A stretch of 21,084 nucleotides of DNA from Rhizophagus sp. LPA8_4_AMF (GCA_021464525.1 JADRCO010001236.1:1-21084), one strand, 5' to 3'. Numbered from the stretch's first letter, positions 9,261-18,299 are shown. Numbers and translations are program-made. The notes: generated by a model from the sequence alone, not told the origin.

Positions 9261-10553
9261 ATGGATCAGCCTTCCCCTCAGTTGGTTACTCTTCTACAAG
9301 GCAAACTTGGACAGTTAATAGGAAAGTCTTCGGGCTATATTGAAAACTTGCCTGAAGACGTAAAAGCTCGGATCAATAGCTTAAAGTACTATCAAGCTGA
9401 ACATGCAAAACTGGAAGCAAAATTTCAAGAAGAGATCTTGGCACTAGAAAAGAAATATTTAGAATTATACAGACCTTTATATGAAGTACGTTCCAAAATT
9501 GTTCGTGGGGAGCGTGAACCAACTGAAGAGGAAATTCAGGCTGGAGCAAAACTTGATGAGGAAGAACAAGCAAAAGAGGAGCACATGGTTAGCGAAGAAA
9601 ATAAATTACAGGAAATTAATGAACAAGATAAAGGCATTCCAGAATTCTGGCTTACTGCAATGAAAAATTTAATTTCAATTTCGGAAATTATTACTGATCG
9701 TGATGAAGATGCATTAAAGCATTTGGTCGACATACGAATGTCATATCTTGAAAAACCGGGATTCCGACTTGATTTCGAATTTGAAGAGAATCCATATTTT
9801 ACGAATACTCTCTTGACAAAAACATATTACTATCAAGAGGAACCAGGTTATGGAGGTGACTTCGTTTATGATCATGCTGAGGGTACACAAATCGATTGGA
9901 AAGATGGAAAGGATCTTACTGTTACAGTGGAAACGAAAAAACAAAAACATAAAGGTAATTTAATAAAATGAATCTCTAATTCTTAATAATTTTAAATCAA
10001 TTTTAAATTTTTACCTTAATATTTTTAGGTACTAATAAGACTCGTGTAGTAAAAACTACAGTACCAGCCGAGTCATTCTTTCAATTTTTCAGCCCGCCTA
10101 CTGAGCCAGATGATGACGTTATTGACGACGATGATGATAATCTGGATGAACGACTTGAAATGGATTATCAAATTGGAGAAGACATAAAAGAAAAACTTAT
10201 TCCTCGTGCTGTAGATTGGTACACTGGTAAAGCATTGAAATATGAAGATATGATTGATGAATATGATGACCCTTTCCTCGTTGGCGAAGATGAAGATGAC
10301 GAGGACGATAATGACGATGATGATGATGACGATGATGACGATGACGATGATGACGGGGTAAATAATAAATTTATTTAATTTAACATTTGATTCTTCAATT
10401 CTCTAATTTTTTCTTTTTCATTAATGTAGACCAATGGAAAGGTAGGTAAATATCTTATACCTATACCATTCTGTTTATAAAAAATGTATATTTCGTTTAT
10501 TTATATCTAATTATTATTTTTAATTAGAACAACCAGAATGCAAGCAACATTAA
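9261..10553 (+). CDS. NAP1: Nucleosome assembly protein NAP1 (four coding exons)
   Basis: A histone chaperone that binds H2A-H2B and shuttles histones for nucleosome assembly. Inferred exons: 9261-9954, 10029-10357, 10430-10445 and 10528-10553, with GT-AG introns of 74, 72 and 82 bp, giving 354 residues. Family features, by recall: a long N-terminal helix (about 45-80), the NAP-fold block [16 protein letters not shown] (about 164-180), [15 protein letters not shown], then [10 protein letters not shown] (246-255), and a C-terminal Asp/Glu tail with a run of 14 Asp (to about 340). Exon 3 is only 16 nt. Using its GTAAAT donor gives the end VEQPECKQH, matching the conserved metazoan NAP1 ending ECKQQ, where Cys is prenylated. 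The slightly earlier donor GTAGGT would give an unrelated tail. The N-terminus lacks the acidic leader of some homologues. The start is the first ATG, preceded by a purine-rich leader. Confidence 0.95.
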
Positions 10554-10856
10554 AATCAAGTAGACATTAATGAAACATACCCATTATGATGCATTGATGA
10601 TTATGGCAAGTAAATGATATAATATACACATAGACTACAAATAATATAAATTCAATTGAATCTTGATAATACATTTAACAAACCGTATTAAATTTTAACA
10701 TCTTGCTATAACACTCAATTTTTAAAAAAAAAAATTCCACGAAAATTTATCATGTTTTTTTTCATTACTCTTTCTGTTATTCCTTTTTTTTATTTATCAT
10801 TGTTATGTTCCCGTCATTTTCACTCATATTTATATGCATTGATAATGTTATAAATA
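10554..10856. other. Tail-to-tail spacer between NAP1 and ATP10
   Basis: About 300 bp of AT-rich DNA holds the 3' ends of two converging genes. No further coding sequence was found. A T-rich tract (10755-10800) sits on the ATP10 side. Confidence 0.6.
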
Positions 10857-12027
10857 TCAGATATTATTTTTATATCTATCAAGATCCTTGATTATTTTTA
10901 ACATTGTTTCAATTTCTTTTGGAGTAGCGTAACCGTGTGCAAACCATCTTATTTTGCAATCTGCGTCTATCACAAAAACATATCCTCTATAAGCGTTATA
11001 TATATTTAATGCTTCGCATAAAAATTGGTCGTTTTGGAAGAGAAAGATATAAGTTTTCTGTTAAAAAAAAAATGTGTTAAAATATTACTAAATATTTACA
11101 TATACATATAAGTATTATACTACATACATGAAGAGATTGAGGAGTTATCCTTCGAATGTTTGGAATGAATAATTTAATAATAAAAGACTTTAAAATATTC
11201 GTTTCAATGTTCAACTTATCTTTCATAAGATTAATTGTTATCGTATTAGTAAAATTTGACTTCTATCATACTTGTTATAAGATACGTACTTGCATTAATT
11301 GTATTTTTGATCTATTAGAGAATTCTGCAAGAAAAGGTTCAATGAAGCTTTTTACTTGAATCTCTCCAAATCGATTAAAGAAAACTGTTAATAAAGTCGT
11401 ATTGTCTCTTAATAAATTCGTGGCGTCAATATTCGTTTTTAATAAAGAACGAGCGTTAATATTAGGCATATATAATGCTTCCTATTTGTAAAAGAAAATG
11501 CGTCAATAAAAATAATGATTTTTGACCTAAATAACGTGAACAAATGTACATTTGCTTTGATAGCTTCCTCATTAGCTTCCCATAACTTTTCACCCTGGAT
11601 TCTCAGTTCATTAAAGCCTTGCCAGTAAGATGTTTGATATTCTTTTATTCTAAAAAGTAAAAATACATAGAAAGCAACTTAAAAATCAAAATCAAATAAA
11701 ACCGTTCGACTTTCAGAATACATACAAATATTCTCTCGTCTTTACGTTTGATTCTATACTAAAAAAATATTTTAGTTTTTCTGACAAAGTTCTCGTATCC
11801 ATTTTATGCGCAATGTTTGGTGGTTCATTTACCCCTAATAAAGAAGGTTTTTTTGGTTTAATAGAATTTGGGTTTGGGTTGCAATTCGTATTATTTCCTT
11901 TGATTAGAGGATTTTTTTCCTTTACATTATGAGTTATTTGTCGGTGTAAAGAAATATGGTTTGTAAAGTATCGCAGGCTAGGTCTCGAGGATATGGCTAT
12001 TGAATAAGAGAAAAGACGCGTTAACAT
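10857..12027 (-). CDS. ATP10: Mitochondrial ATP synthase assembly factor ATP10 (five exons)
   Basis: An inner-membrane chaperone that assists incorporation of Atp6 into the F0 sector. Inferred exons on the minus strand: 12027-11726, 11649-11550, 11481-11290, 11214-11128 and 11057-10857, with GT-AG introns of 76, 68, 75 and 70 bp. The product is 293 residues, close to the yeast protein (about 280). The N-terminus MLTRLFSYSIAISSRPSLR is basic and lacks acids, as in a mitochondrial presequence. Family blocks: LWEANEEAIKAN, EALYMPNINARSL, TLLTVFFNRFGEIQVKSF, KSFIIKLFIPNIRR, RGYVFVIDADCKIRWFAHG and ATPKEIETM. The last two correspond to the conserved GYVYLVD..CKIRWAG-type segment of the family. The third intron acceptor (GATAAG) was chosen because it alone keeps frame and continuity; an apparent 27-nt intron was rejected. 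It is divergent from ARPC4, with a MITE in the shared upstream region. Confidence 0.93.
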
Positions 12028-12109
12028 TATCTCTAATATTCAGAATTTAAAAATAAACTTAATTTTTGTTCACAATTTTCATCCCCGAAATTTTTGTTGG
12101 TTGCACAAA

Positions 12110-12427
12110 CAGTCAGAACTCGATATAACGATTCGGGATAAACCGATTTTGACTCGTATCTTCACCAAAGAGAATAAGATAACAGATGTAAGTTAAATAT
12201 CTCATAATTACAAGACAAATTTTTCGCCCCCTTTTATTAACTCGTTATGTTTACAAATAAGCGTGTTACTTTATCTGAATATCTGCTTATAAATAAAAAA
12301 TTGATAAACCGAATTATAAAAAATTTACATATTAAGTTCGGTATAACAAGAATATTTGTTTTACCGAACTCTCAGTATAACGACCTAATCACCTGAACGG
12401 AGGGTTCGTTATATCGAGTTTTGACTG
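12110..12427. mobile_element. 318-bp pogo/Tigger-type MITE in the ATP10-ARPC4 divergent promoter
   Basis: The ends are CAGTCARAACTCGATATAAC in inverted orientation, with 21 of 22 positions matching. This terminal sequence type is common in Tigger-like elements. TA follows the right end (12428-12429); the left flank is AA, so the expected TA duplication is imperfect. The inner region has further GGTATAAC/GTATAACG variants and no coding capacity. It fills 318 of the 489 bp between the ATP10 and ARPC4 start codons, starting 82 bp upstream of ATP10 and ending 89 bp before ARPC4. Confidence 0.85.
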
Positions 12428-12516
12428 TATTCACTTTTCGTCTTATGAACCCGTCAACATAGTGTATACACATTCGTATAATTAATTACCCTAAAACTTT
12501 TTTTTTATAGTACATT

Positions 12517-13329
12517 ATGGTATGTTTTTTTTGATATTTATATATTTTTATTCAGAAACTTTTTAATTTTTTGTCATTTACGATATGTAGTCGAACACTT
12601 TACGTCCATATTTAGCAGCAGTTAGATCTACTTTGACAGCTGCACTTTGTTTAGAAAATTTTTCTTCCCAAGTTGTAGAAAGGCATAATAAGCCCGAAGT
12701 TGAAGCAAGGTATTTATTAAAGTATATGTTACAAGAAATTTTTTTCGTTAATCTAATTCACATTTTTTTTTGGTTCATAGATCATCATCGGAAGTAGTAA
12801 TGAATCCTTTAATAATTAGTAGAAATGAAAATGAGAAAGTTATGATAGAACCTTCTGTTAATTCAATTCGTATTAGTATCAAGATTAAGCAAGCCGATGA
12901 AATTGAAACAATTCTATGTAAGAAATTTACTAGATTTATGATGCTTAGAGCAGAAAATTTCATAATTCTTAGAAGAAAGCCAATTGAAGTAAGCATAAAA
13001 ATTAAAAGATTAATTTTATTTTTCGTGTTTTTTTTTTGATTTCTTTTTTTAAAAAAACTTTTTTTTAGGGATATAGTATTAGCTTTTTGATTACCAATTT
13101 TCATACGGAACAAATGTACAAACACAAGTTGGTTGATTTTATTATTCAATTTATGGAAGAAGTTGATAAAGAGATTAGTGAAATGAAATTAAGTTTAAAT
13201 GCTCGTGCTCGTATAGTTGCTGAGTCATATTTATCTCAAGTAAGAGAAAAAATTCGAAATGTTTTATTCGCTTTATCATTATTAATCAAATCTAAACTAT
13301 CTTATTTCTCATCATTGTAGTTTGACTAA
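12517..13329 (+). CDS. ARPC4: Actin-related protein 2/3 complex subunit 4 (p20-ARC), five coding exons
   Basis: A core subunit of the Arp2/3 complex, which nucleates branched actin filaments; ARPC4 pairs with ARPC2 in the scaffold. Inferred exons: 12517-12519 (the ATG alone), 12591-12709, 12781-12988, 13069-13239 and 13321-13329 (TTT GAC stop). The introns are 71, 71, 80 and 81 bp, all GT-AG. The product is 169 residues against 168 in human. The sequence closely follows the animal protein as I recall it: [104 protein letters not shown]. The ATG-only exon is needed because an in-frame TAG directly precedes TCG AAC ACT; GTATGT follows the ATG at once. Skipping the last intron would add a low-complexity tail instead of FD-stop. 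The stop lies 70 bp from the converging EI24 stop. Confidence 0.95.
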
Positions 13330-13399
13330 TGTAAAGTCACAAATTATATATTAATTTTAATACAAATTGATAAAAGTCTCTAATGATAAAGAATATTTC

Positions 13400-14602
13400 T
13401 TATTCATTAATGTTTTTATTCTTTTTTTCTCGTGATAATTTACTAGCAGTAAAACTAGTTATTATTTTATCGTTAAATTTTCTTGCCACCCAAAACACTG
13501 GTAATCTATAAGGAATGAATGACGAAAATCGCGTTCGTTCATTTTGTCTCGGCATTGGAAGTGCATTGTTAGCCATGATTATGTACTTTTACCCAAAAAA
13601 TTATATTTATAAATTGTTAGAAAAATGTCGGAAAAAAAATAATAAATAAAAAGCAAATCAAAAATAAAAACTTACAATTGGAAAAAAGAGTGCAAATACG
13701 CCTGCACTTAAAAATTGATCAACAAAAAATGTTATCACTGTGAAGGTGAACCCGAATCCAGCAAAGTAAGCCCACCTTTCTTCAAAATATTCGATTCGTT
13801 TTTCCAACTTCCACCCCTTATTTATCCATTTGTATCTAGGTATAAATATCAAAGAAGTCATTTAATAATATTTCGATTTTTTCTTCGAAAATAAATGTTA
13901 CTTACTCAAAACTATAATAAGCGTATATCCAGCAAAAGTATATGAAAGAAATAATTGGTCCAATAAAAGGTATAATATGTATTATTGTAGCAAAAACCAA
14001 ATAATTCATAAATAAAATCGCTCGATATATTTCATCAGCCATAAGCCGAAGCATTCGATTATATGTAAAATGTGAATTTACTGGTTGTCCGAATTGTAGT
14101 TGATAAGCACGATCCGCTATTTCTTGATACCATACAGCGTTTAACACGAAACTAAGTAGAAAAATCGGATATACCCAAAAAAGTTGATATGTTAATGCTA
14201 TAATAGTATCTAATATATTTGTTAGAAATGGTGAATGTATAACATCGCCGCTGTTGCTTCTTTGGTTTAACGAGATAAAAAAAGTTTTTCCAAAAAAGAA
14301 GTGCAAAGTAGGTATTGTAATGTGGTTAAAAAAAAAAATGCTGCCTAAAAAGATAAGTCCATTTAAAATAAAACAATTTCGTGTGCGAATTCGGATCGTT
14401 TCTGACCTTTATCAAATAATAAAATAATATTATTATTGAAAACAAGATAAACGAAACAGATCCGTAGCAACTATATATACCCGTATATAGTGATCAGACT
14501 TGAAGGCCAAGCAAAAGCATCTTTAAATCCGCACCAAAAGTATTGAACGCACAATTTTGTAGTTTCTTTAATCCCAAGTTTTGATTGTATATAGTATGGC
14601 AT
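13400..14602 (-). CDS. EI24: EI24-family ER membrane protein (four exons)
   Basis: A homologue of etoposide-induced protein 2.4 (EI24/PIG8/EPG-4), an ER multi-pass protein linked to autophagy in animals; its role in this fungus is not known. Inferred exons on the minus strand: 14602-14481, 14406-13906, 13835-13676 and 13585-13400, with introns of 74, 70 and 90 bp (GT-AG). The product is 322 residues (human about 340). Family blocks: WCGFKDAFAWP (N-terminus), LNGLIFLGSIFFF, YQLFWVYPIFLLSFVLNAVWY followed by QEIADRAYQL, then IIPFIGPIISFIYFCWIYAY and YSFEYKWINKGW, the EI24 hallmark FEYRWFNKG. After that come ERWAYFAGFGF and the hydrophobic end SAGVFALFFPIYIIMANNALP. About four to six membrane segments and a basic hydrophilic C-tail (FNDKIITSFTASKLSREKK) are visible. 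The start is the only ATG after an in-frame stop. Confidence 0.9.
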
Positions 14603-14898
14603 CGCTTGAAAAGAGACTTTACTATTTTATTATACATATCCAACAAAACTATTTCACTATATCATTAAGCCTTTTGAAAACGGTTTAATTACAAGTTATC
14701 GGGATTTTCAATGTACAGTAATTTTTTAAGTACAACAATCCCGAATTTATTGTTCCGAATATATTTACTGCGCCCACAGTAGAAAATCCGGTGAAGTTTT
14801 TCTTTTCGGAAATTTCAAAATTTCTGTACATATGCAATGTACATGGCATTTCAATAATTATGTATAGTGTTAAAATATTAAAGAGAATACCATTTAAT
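14603..14898. promoter_or_regulatory. Divergent promoter region of EI24 and the RnpA-like gene
   Basis: About 296 bp separates the two start codons. CGGGATT and AATCCCG form an inverted pair (about 14699-14745) with GTAC motifs between them, which could be an operator-like site or a small hairpin. No mobile element is seen here. An upstream in-frame ATG at 14860 (MYSVKILKRIPFN) could be an alternative start of the RnpA-like gene, since it is also basic. Confidence 0.4.
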
Positions 14899-15809
14899 AT
14901 GTTTCGTATAATTCGAATACAAAAGTGTTTTGCTTCCGATACAAACGAAATTATAACAAACGAAAGGAAAAAAAAGGCATTTAATATGAAAAAAGCTGGT
15001 AATTGAAAGGTGCGAAAACAAAGTAAAATAATAATTACTTATTAAATTATCCTCTACTAATTTTTAGAAAGGAATCCAAACCTACCACCTCTGCTGCCAA
15101 AGAAAGATGTACGAAAAAGCCTTCTTACTCAATTAACTTTCTTTTTATAATTTTTTAATTGATTTTATTGATTTTTAGACGCATTCGATAGACACTGATA
15201 CGATCCAGAAGATGATCACGGATAGAAAAAACAATATAACTGGAATCACTTATACTGATTATTTTAAGTTGGCCGCACGGAAATGGCGTGAAAATGACGC
15301 GTATTTTAGTAAGTTTTCTTTTCATTTTCCAATCAAATTGTCCCGGATTATATTTTTTTAAAAAAATTTTTTTAACGGTTACTAAAGCAAAGAAAACCAA
15401 AGAACCAATTAAAAATTTTCGATTACAAATTGTGGTGTCTAAAAAAAACGTTTCTAAACTGGCTGTGGTAAGGGCTCGTATTCGAAGAAGAATTCGCGAA
15501 TCGGCGAGATTTGCTTTACCTGTCGTAGGGAGAGAAAGTTAAGTATTGTGACATATAATAATTAAAAGATGATGATGCGTTAATTACCTATTTTGTCTTA
15601 TGGTTGAATCGGAATTAGGGCATGATTATTTATTTTTCGCTAATTTGAAATCGTACAATGCTCCCTGGTTGCGACTTTGTTCTGTGGTCGAATCCGCAAT
15701 TGGAAATCCAAAGTTGTATAATATTGGAAAAAGTCAAGGTGGTGGTAAGTATGCTCCCAAGAAAGGACAAACAAAATCTGAAAATAAAGTTAAAAATAAG
15801 ACTCATTAA
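14899..15809 (+). CDS. RnpA-like (bacterial-type RNase P protein-like) predicted mitochondrial protein, five exons
   Basis: Inferred exons: 14899-14998, 15068-15108, 15179-15308, 15388-15537 and 15619-15809, with GT-AG introns of 69, 70, 79 and 81 bp; 203 residues. The N-terminus MFRIIRIQKCFASDTNE is basic, like a mitochondrial presequence. Next comes LPPLLPKKD, similar to the LPK start of bacterial RnpA. The core FRLQIVVSKKNVSKLAVVR followed by ARIRRRIRESAR (119-131) parallels the RnpA motif VSKK..AVVRNRxKRxxRE; Ala replaces Asn of RNR. GRERHDYLFFAN (138-149) matches the RnpA strand GYDxVxIAR. The C-tail is Gly/Lys-rich. RnpA binds RNase P RNA and helps mature tRNA 5' ends. A mitochondrial role is inferred; another S5-domain-2-fold protein is possible. 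Donors GTACGA (exon 2) and GTTAAG (exon 4) are the weakest calls. Confidence 0.7.
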
Positions 15810-16387
15810 GCAACTAATAGTCTAAAAGACACATAAGGTCGAATAAAAAAAATAATATATTCCTATTTCCGTTCTTTTTTTGACCCGATTTGTGGATGCA
15901 AATGAGTATAAATTTATAAGTTGTTTCCAAACTTGGTTCGTTCTTCCTAAAAAAAAATATCATCGTAAATAAACTTAAGGTATATAAAATTTTGCAATAT
16001 TTCCGACTGTCTTGTAATATTTTCAGTCGAGCGAAGCAAAGACCTTGGAGGACAAATATTTATTATTTTTTGCTGAATTAATAATAGGTGATGAGACTTT
16101 AAGTAAAAAAATCATTTGACTCAATTCTTCCTCTCAATAAACGTTTGTTCATATAGAACTTTTTTTACAGCCAGATCATTTTTTCACCGCATTTTAACGT
16201 GGTGTTACTGTATCACCTCTCTATTAGATAGCAAATTTAACAAAATTCCTCGCGTAAAAGAAAATTACGTCTTCACTGCACTGGTCATTTCCGGAATCAG
16301 GTGGTCAAATGGATTTACTAATTATGTATGCAGCTTGTCGATCACTTTTTTTACTATGATCGATTAGTAAAAATCGAAATTGCCGGG
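15810..16387. other. Intergenic stretch, no gene recognised
   Basis: Somewhat richer in G+C than the right arm, with a distinct segment AGTCGAGCGAAGCAAAGACC near 16025. An 83-codon open frame (16116-16367, +) and frames on the other strand show no family resemblance. It may contain the RnpA-like gene's 3' UTR and an unrecognised transcript or remnant. No tRNA or known small RNA fold was found. Confidence 0.4.
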
Positions 16388-17061
16388 TAGGGTTGGTAAA
16401 TTACGCTAATTTGGGAATTTTGATGTAACTTACGTGTAACTTATAGGTAATTTGTGCCAAATATTATAGTATTTATAATTATATAAATTGTAAAATATAT
16501 TACTTTAGTAATATCTAGGGGATAGATAAATAAACGGGGGGACAACTTAGGGTTACACATATTTATGATTACAAGACAAAACTGAAGTCACATAAAATTG
16601 GTTACACAAAAAATCCATATTAAATTTCACAAAATTTTTAAATTTTTTTATTTTTCTCAGCACACATACATAGAAGAGCAGCTGATGTTAAAAGTTAAGG
16701 TTGTGTGTGCTAGCTCTATATAAGCAAAGTTTTTTTATCCAAATAGAACCACTGGTTGCTTTGTTCTTAGTTTTTATATGTTTTTACTGCTTGACAATAT
16801 AAAGTTAGAAAATTACACTTTTTTTTTACAAGATTTTAATAAAAAAATTATAAATATTTTTATTTAAACACTTAAAAATAGTATTTACTTCCTTTATTGT
16901 GTATTATTTTTGAGTTTATAATAAAATCTTATATAATTTTGAGGTACTTTAAGTAGCTGATACTAGAATTAGAAACGCGAAATCGATAAAATTCACGTCA
17001 TGTATAACTTTGTAATATGTCATCATGGTGTGATTGTATCATATCGTAATTACAGTATGAC

Positions 17062-17280
17062 GATAATGAGTATGATATGGCCCTCATTGTATGTATGATA
17101 TAGGTTTTATTATCTATATTGTATTGTTATTGATTCTATACAATATAGTTTTAGGGTTAGGGTTAGGTTAGGATTTGGGTTAAAAATTAAGTAACTATAC
17201 AGTATAGATAAAAATTATACTATATAAAAACAAAAAAACTATACCATACATATAATAAGAGTTATATCATACTCATTATC
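17062..17280. repeat. Palindromic segment (possible MITE) with 42-bp arms
   Basis: Arms 17062-17103 and 17239-17280 match at 36 of 42 positions. The outer 17 bp are identical (GATAATGAGTATGATAT), and weaker pairing continues inward (TATAG..TATCTATA). A TA target duplication is compatible with the edges (GA-TA-ATGAG and CTCAT-TA-TC). It may be a separate Tc1-type MITE inserted in the 16515-17700 element or an original internal palindrome. Confidence 0.65.
17151..17172 (+). repeat. Interstitial telomere-like TTAGGG run
   Basis: Two TTAGGG units followed by two TTAGG units sit at the loop of the 17062-17280 palindrome, and a degenerate GATTTGGGTTAAA follows. TTAGGG is the common fungal telomere unit. 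The run is too short to be a telomere and lies inside a mobile element. Confidence 0.75.
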
Positions 17281-17408
17281 TATATACTCTTATAATTATT
17301 ACTTTTTTATTAAAATAAGATCATTATGATTTTCAGATTTTTCACACATCTATTGTTAACTATAGTAATTTATATATAACTTCAGTTCAATCCATGATCC
17401 ATATATTT

Positions 17409-17645
17409 GGATTTTCCCAGCATAACCTGAAAAAAATGTCACAAAAATCATATGACATTTATTCATCGCCGGTCTCACACCTTATCATGTTTTCCATTTC
17501 CATAAGTATTTGAGGCACAGTTTTTTCAAGTAGGCAAAAACTTATTCATCACACCTTATTTGTCACACTAAATTTTTACATATTAATGTATAACGCTGTA
17601 ATGCTAACTATTTCATGATATTTTTTTAGGTTATATTAGGGAAAT
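17409..17645. mobile_element. 237-bp MITE (copy B), older relative of the 8909-9133 element, opposite orientation
   Basis: On the reverse strand a ~73-bp core runs from GCATTACAGCGTTATA to GATGAATAAGTTTTTGCCT. It aligns without gaps to copy A with about 11 differences (about 85% identity). A second shared block is GATGAATAAA. Imperfect inverted ends (TTTTCCCAGCATAACCTG against TTTCCCTAATATAACCTA) are flanked by the 9-bp repeat CATATATTT/CATATATTA (17400-17408, 17646-17654). The element lies inside the right inverted repeat of the 16515-17700 element. Nine of the 11 core differences are C-to-T or G-to-A relative to copy A. Confidence 0.85.
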
Positions 17646-17802
17646 CATATATTAGTGTAATTACGAGTTATCTCCTTCTGTTTATTTATCTATCCCCCAG
17701 GTAATATATAATAATTTGAATCAGAATAGGTTTAAAAATTCTTTATATATTAAATATGTTACACAAATTCTTGTATCTTAAAAATGTATTTTACCAATCC
17801 TA

Positions 17803-18299
17803 TTATTAGGATTTTTTGTCATATCAGAAATGCAAACCTTAAATTTTTACCAATAATATGCAGAATTTTTTTTTTTTATTCTCTAGATTAAGATGAACAG
17901 TTTGATTCATTTTTTTTCTGTTGTTTCCTACAAAAAGTTAGAAAGATCTCTTTATAAAGTTGGTTATTTTTTATTAAAATATTATAACCCTTCAGGTAAA
18001 AAAGCTATACAAACTACATACTGTATAAAAAAATAATTTGAGTTTATTCAAGTTTTTTAGTATTTAAACTGACAAAATAATATTCTTTTTATTTATTTTA
18101 AAAGTTAAAGATTGTTCTGTAAATGTCAGAATGTGGAGAAGAAAATAATAATATATAATGAATATATAAAGATATAAAGTTATTTTGAACATATAAATGT
18201 ATACATAAATTAGAAATTTATTTTTAAAAATAGAATTTATTTATAATTTTTTAATATAAATTAAATAAATAGGTTACAAGAGAACCCTACTTACTTATA
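17803..18299. other. AT-rich stretch, nothing recognised
   Basis: No gene, RNA or ordered repeat could be supported between the nested elements and the next diffuse inverted-repeat region. Confidence 0.5.

Larger units (their letters stand above)
16515..17700. mobile_element. Non-autonomous inverted-repeat element, about 0.94 kb without its insertion
   Basis: The left end CTAGGGGATAGATAAATAAA and the right end (reverse complement CTGGGGGATAGATAAATAAA) are nearly identical. Similarity continues through TTACAC, TATG and AACTGAAGT for about 100 bp. It is flanked by a 7-bp direct repeat GTAATAT (16508-16514 and 17701-17707). Its right inverted repeat is interrupted by the MITE at 17409-17645. 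When that MITE and one flank copy are set aside, the right arm again lines up with the left arm. The interior is non-coding, with an AGCACACA/TGTGTGCT hairpin near 16660-16710 and the palindromic segment at 17062-17280. The superfamily is uncertain. Confidence 0.75.
16388..17802. mobile_element. Outermost hAT-like MITE, split by a later insertion
   Basis: The left end TAGGGTTGGTAAATTAC and the right end (reverse complement TAGGATTGGTAAAATAC) match at 15 of 17 positions, with further shared TTTG..TGTAAC segments. The terminus resembles the hAT-type MITE at 1091 (CAGGGTTGGGAAATT). Only about 230 bp belong to this element; the rest is the 16515-17700 insertion. Flanking octamers TTGCCGGG and TTATTAGG differ at four positions, all G-to-A or C-to-T, so a decayed 8-bp target duplication is possible. 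Confidence 0.55.

Noticed and set aside
9373-9950. Several short frames overlapping NAP1 on both strands
   Set aside because: All are shadows of the NAP1 first exon.
11260-11289. Apparent 27-nt intron in ATP10 (GTACGT to TATGATAG) keeping frame
   Set aside because: A 75-bp intron using the GATAAG acceptor matches the length of all other introns and gives the family sequence QLMQLNIE..KSFIIKLF; the 27-nt version inserts unrelated residues.
12775-13149. 124-codon frame on the minus strand
   Set aside because: It is antisense to conserved ARPC4 exons and has no family resemblance.
13240-13320. Read-through extension of ARPC4 past AESYLSQ
   Set aside because: The extension is not family-like, while a GTAAGA...TAG intron leads to a final FD-stop at the expected length.
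16116-16367. 83-codon open frame after the RnpA-like gene
   Set aside because: No recognisable motif, no supporting exons, and composition typical of non-coding DNA here.
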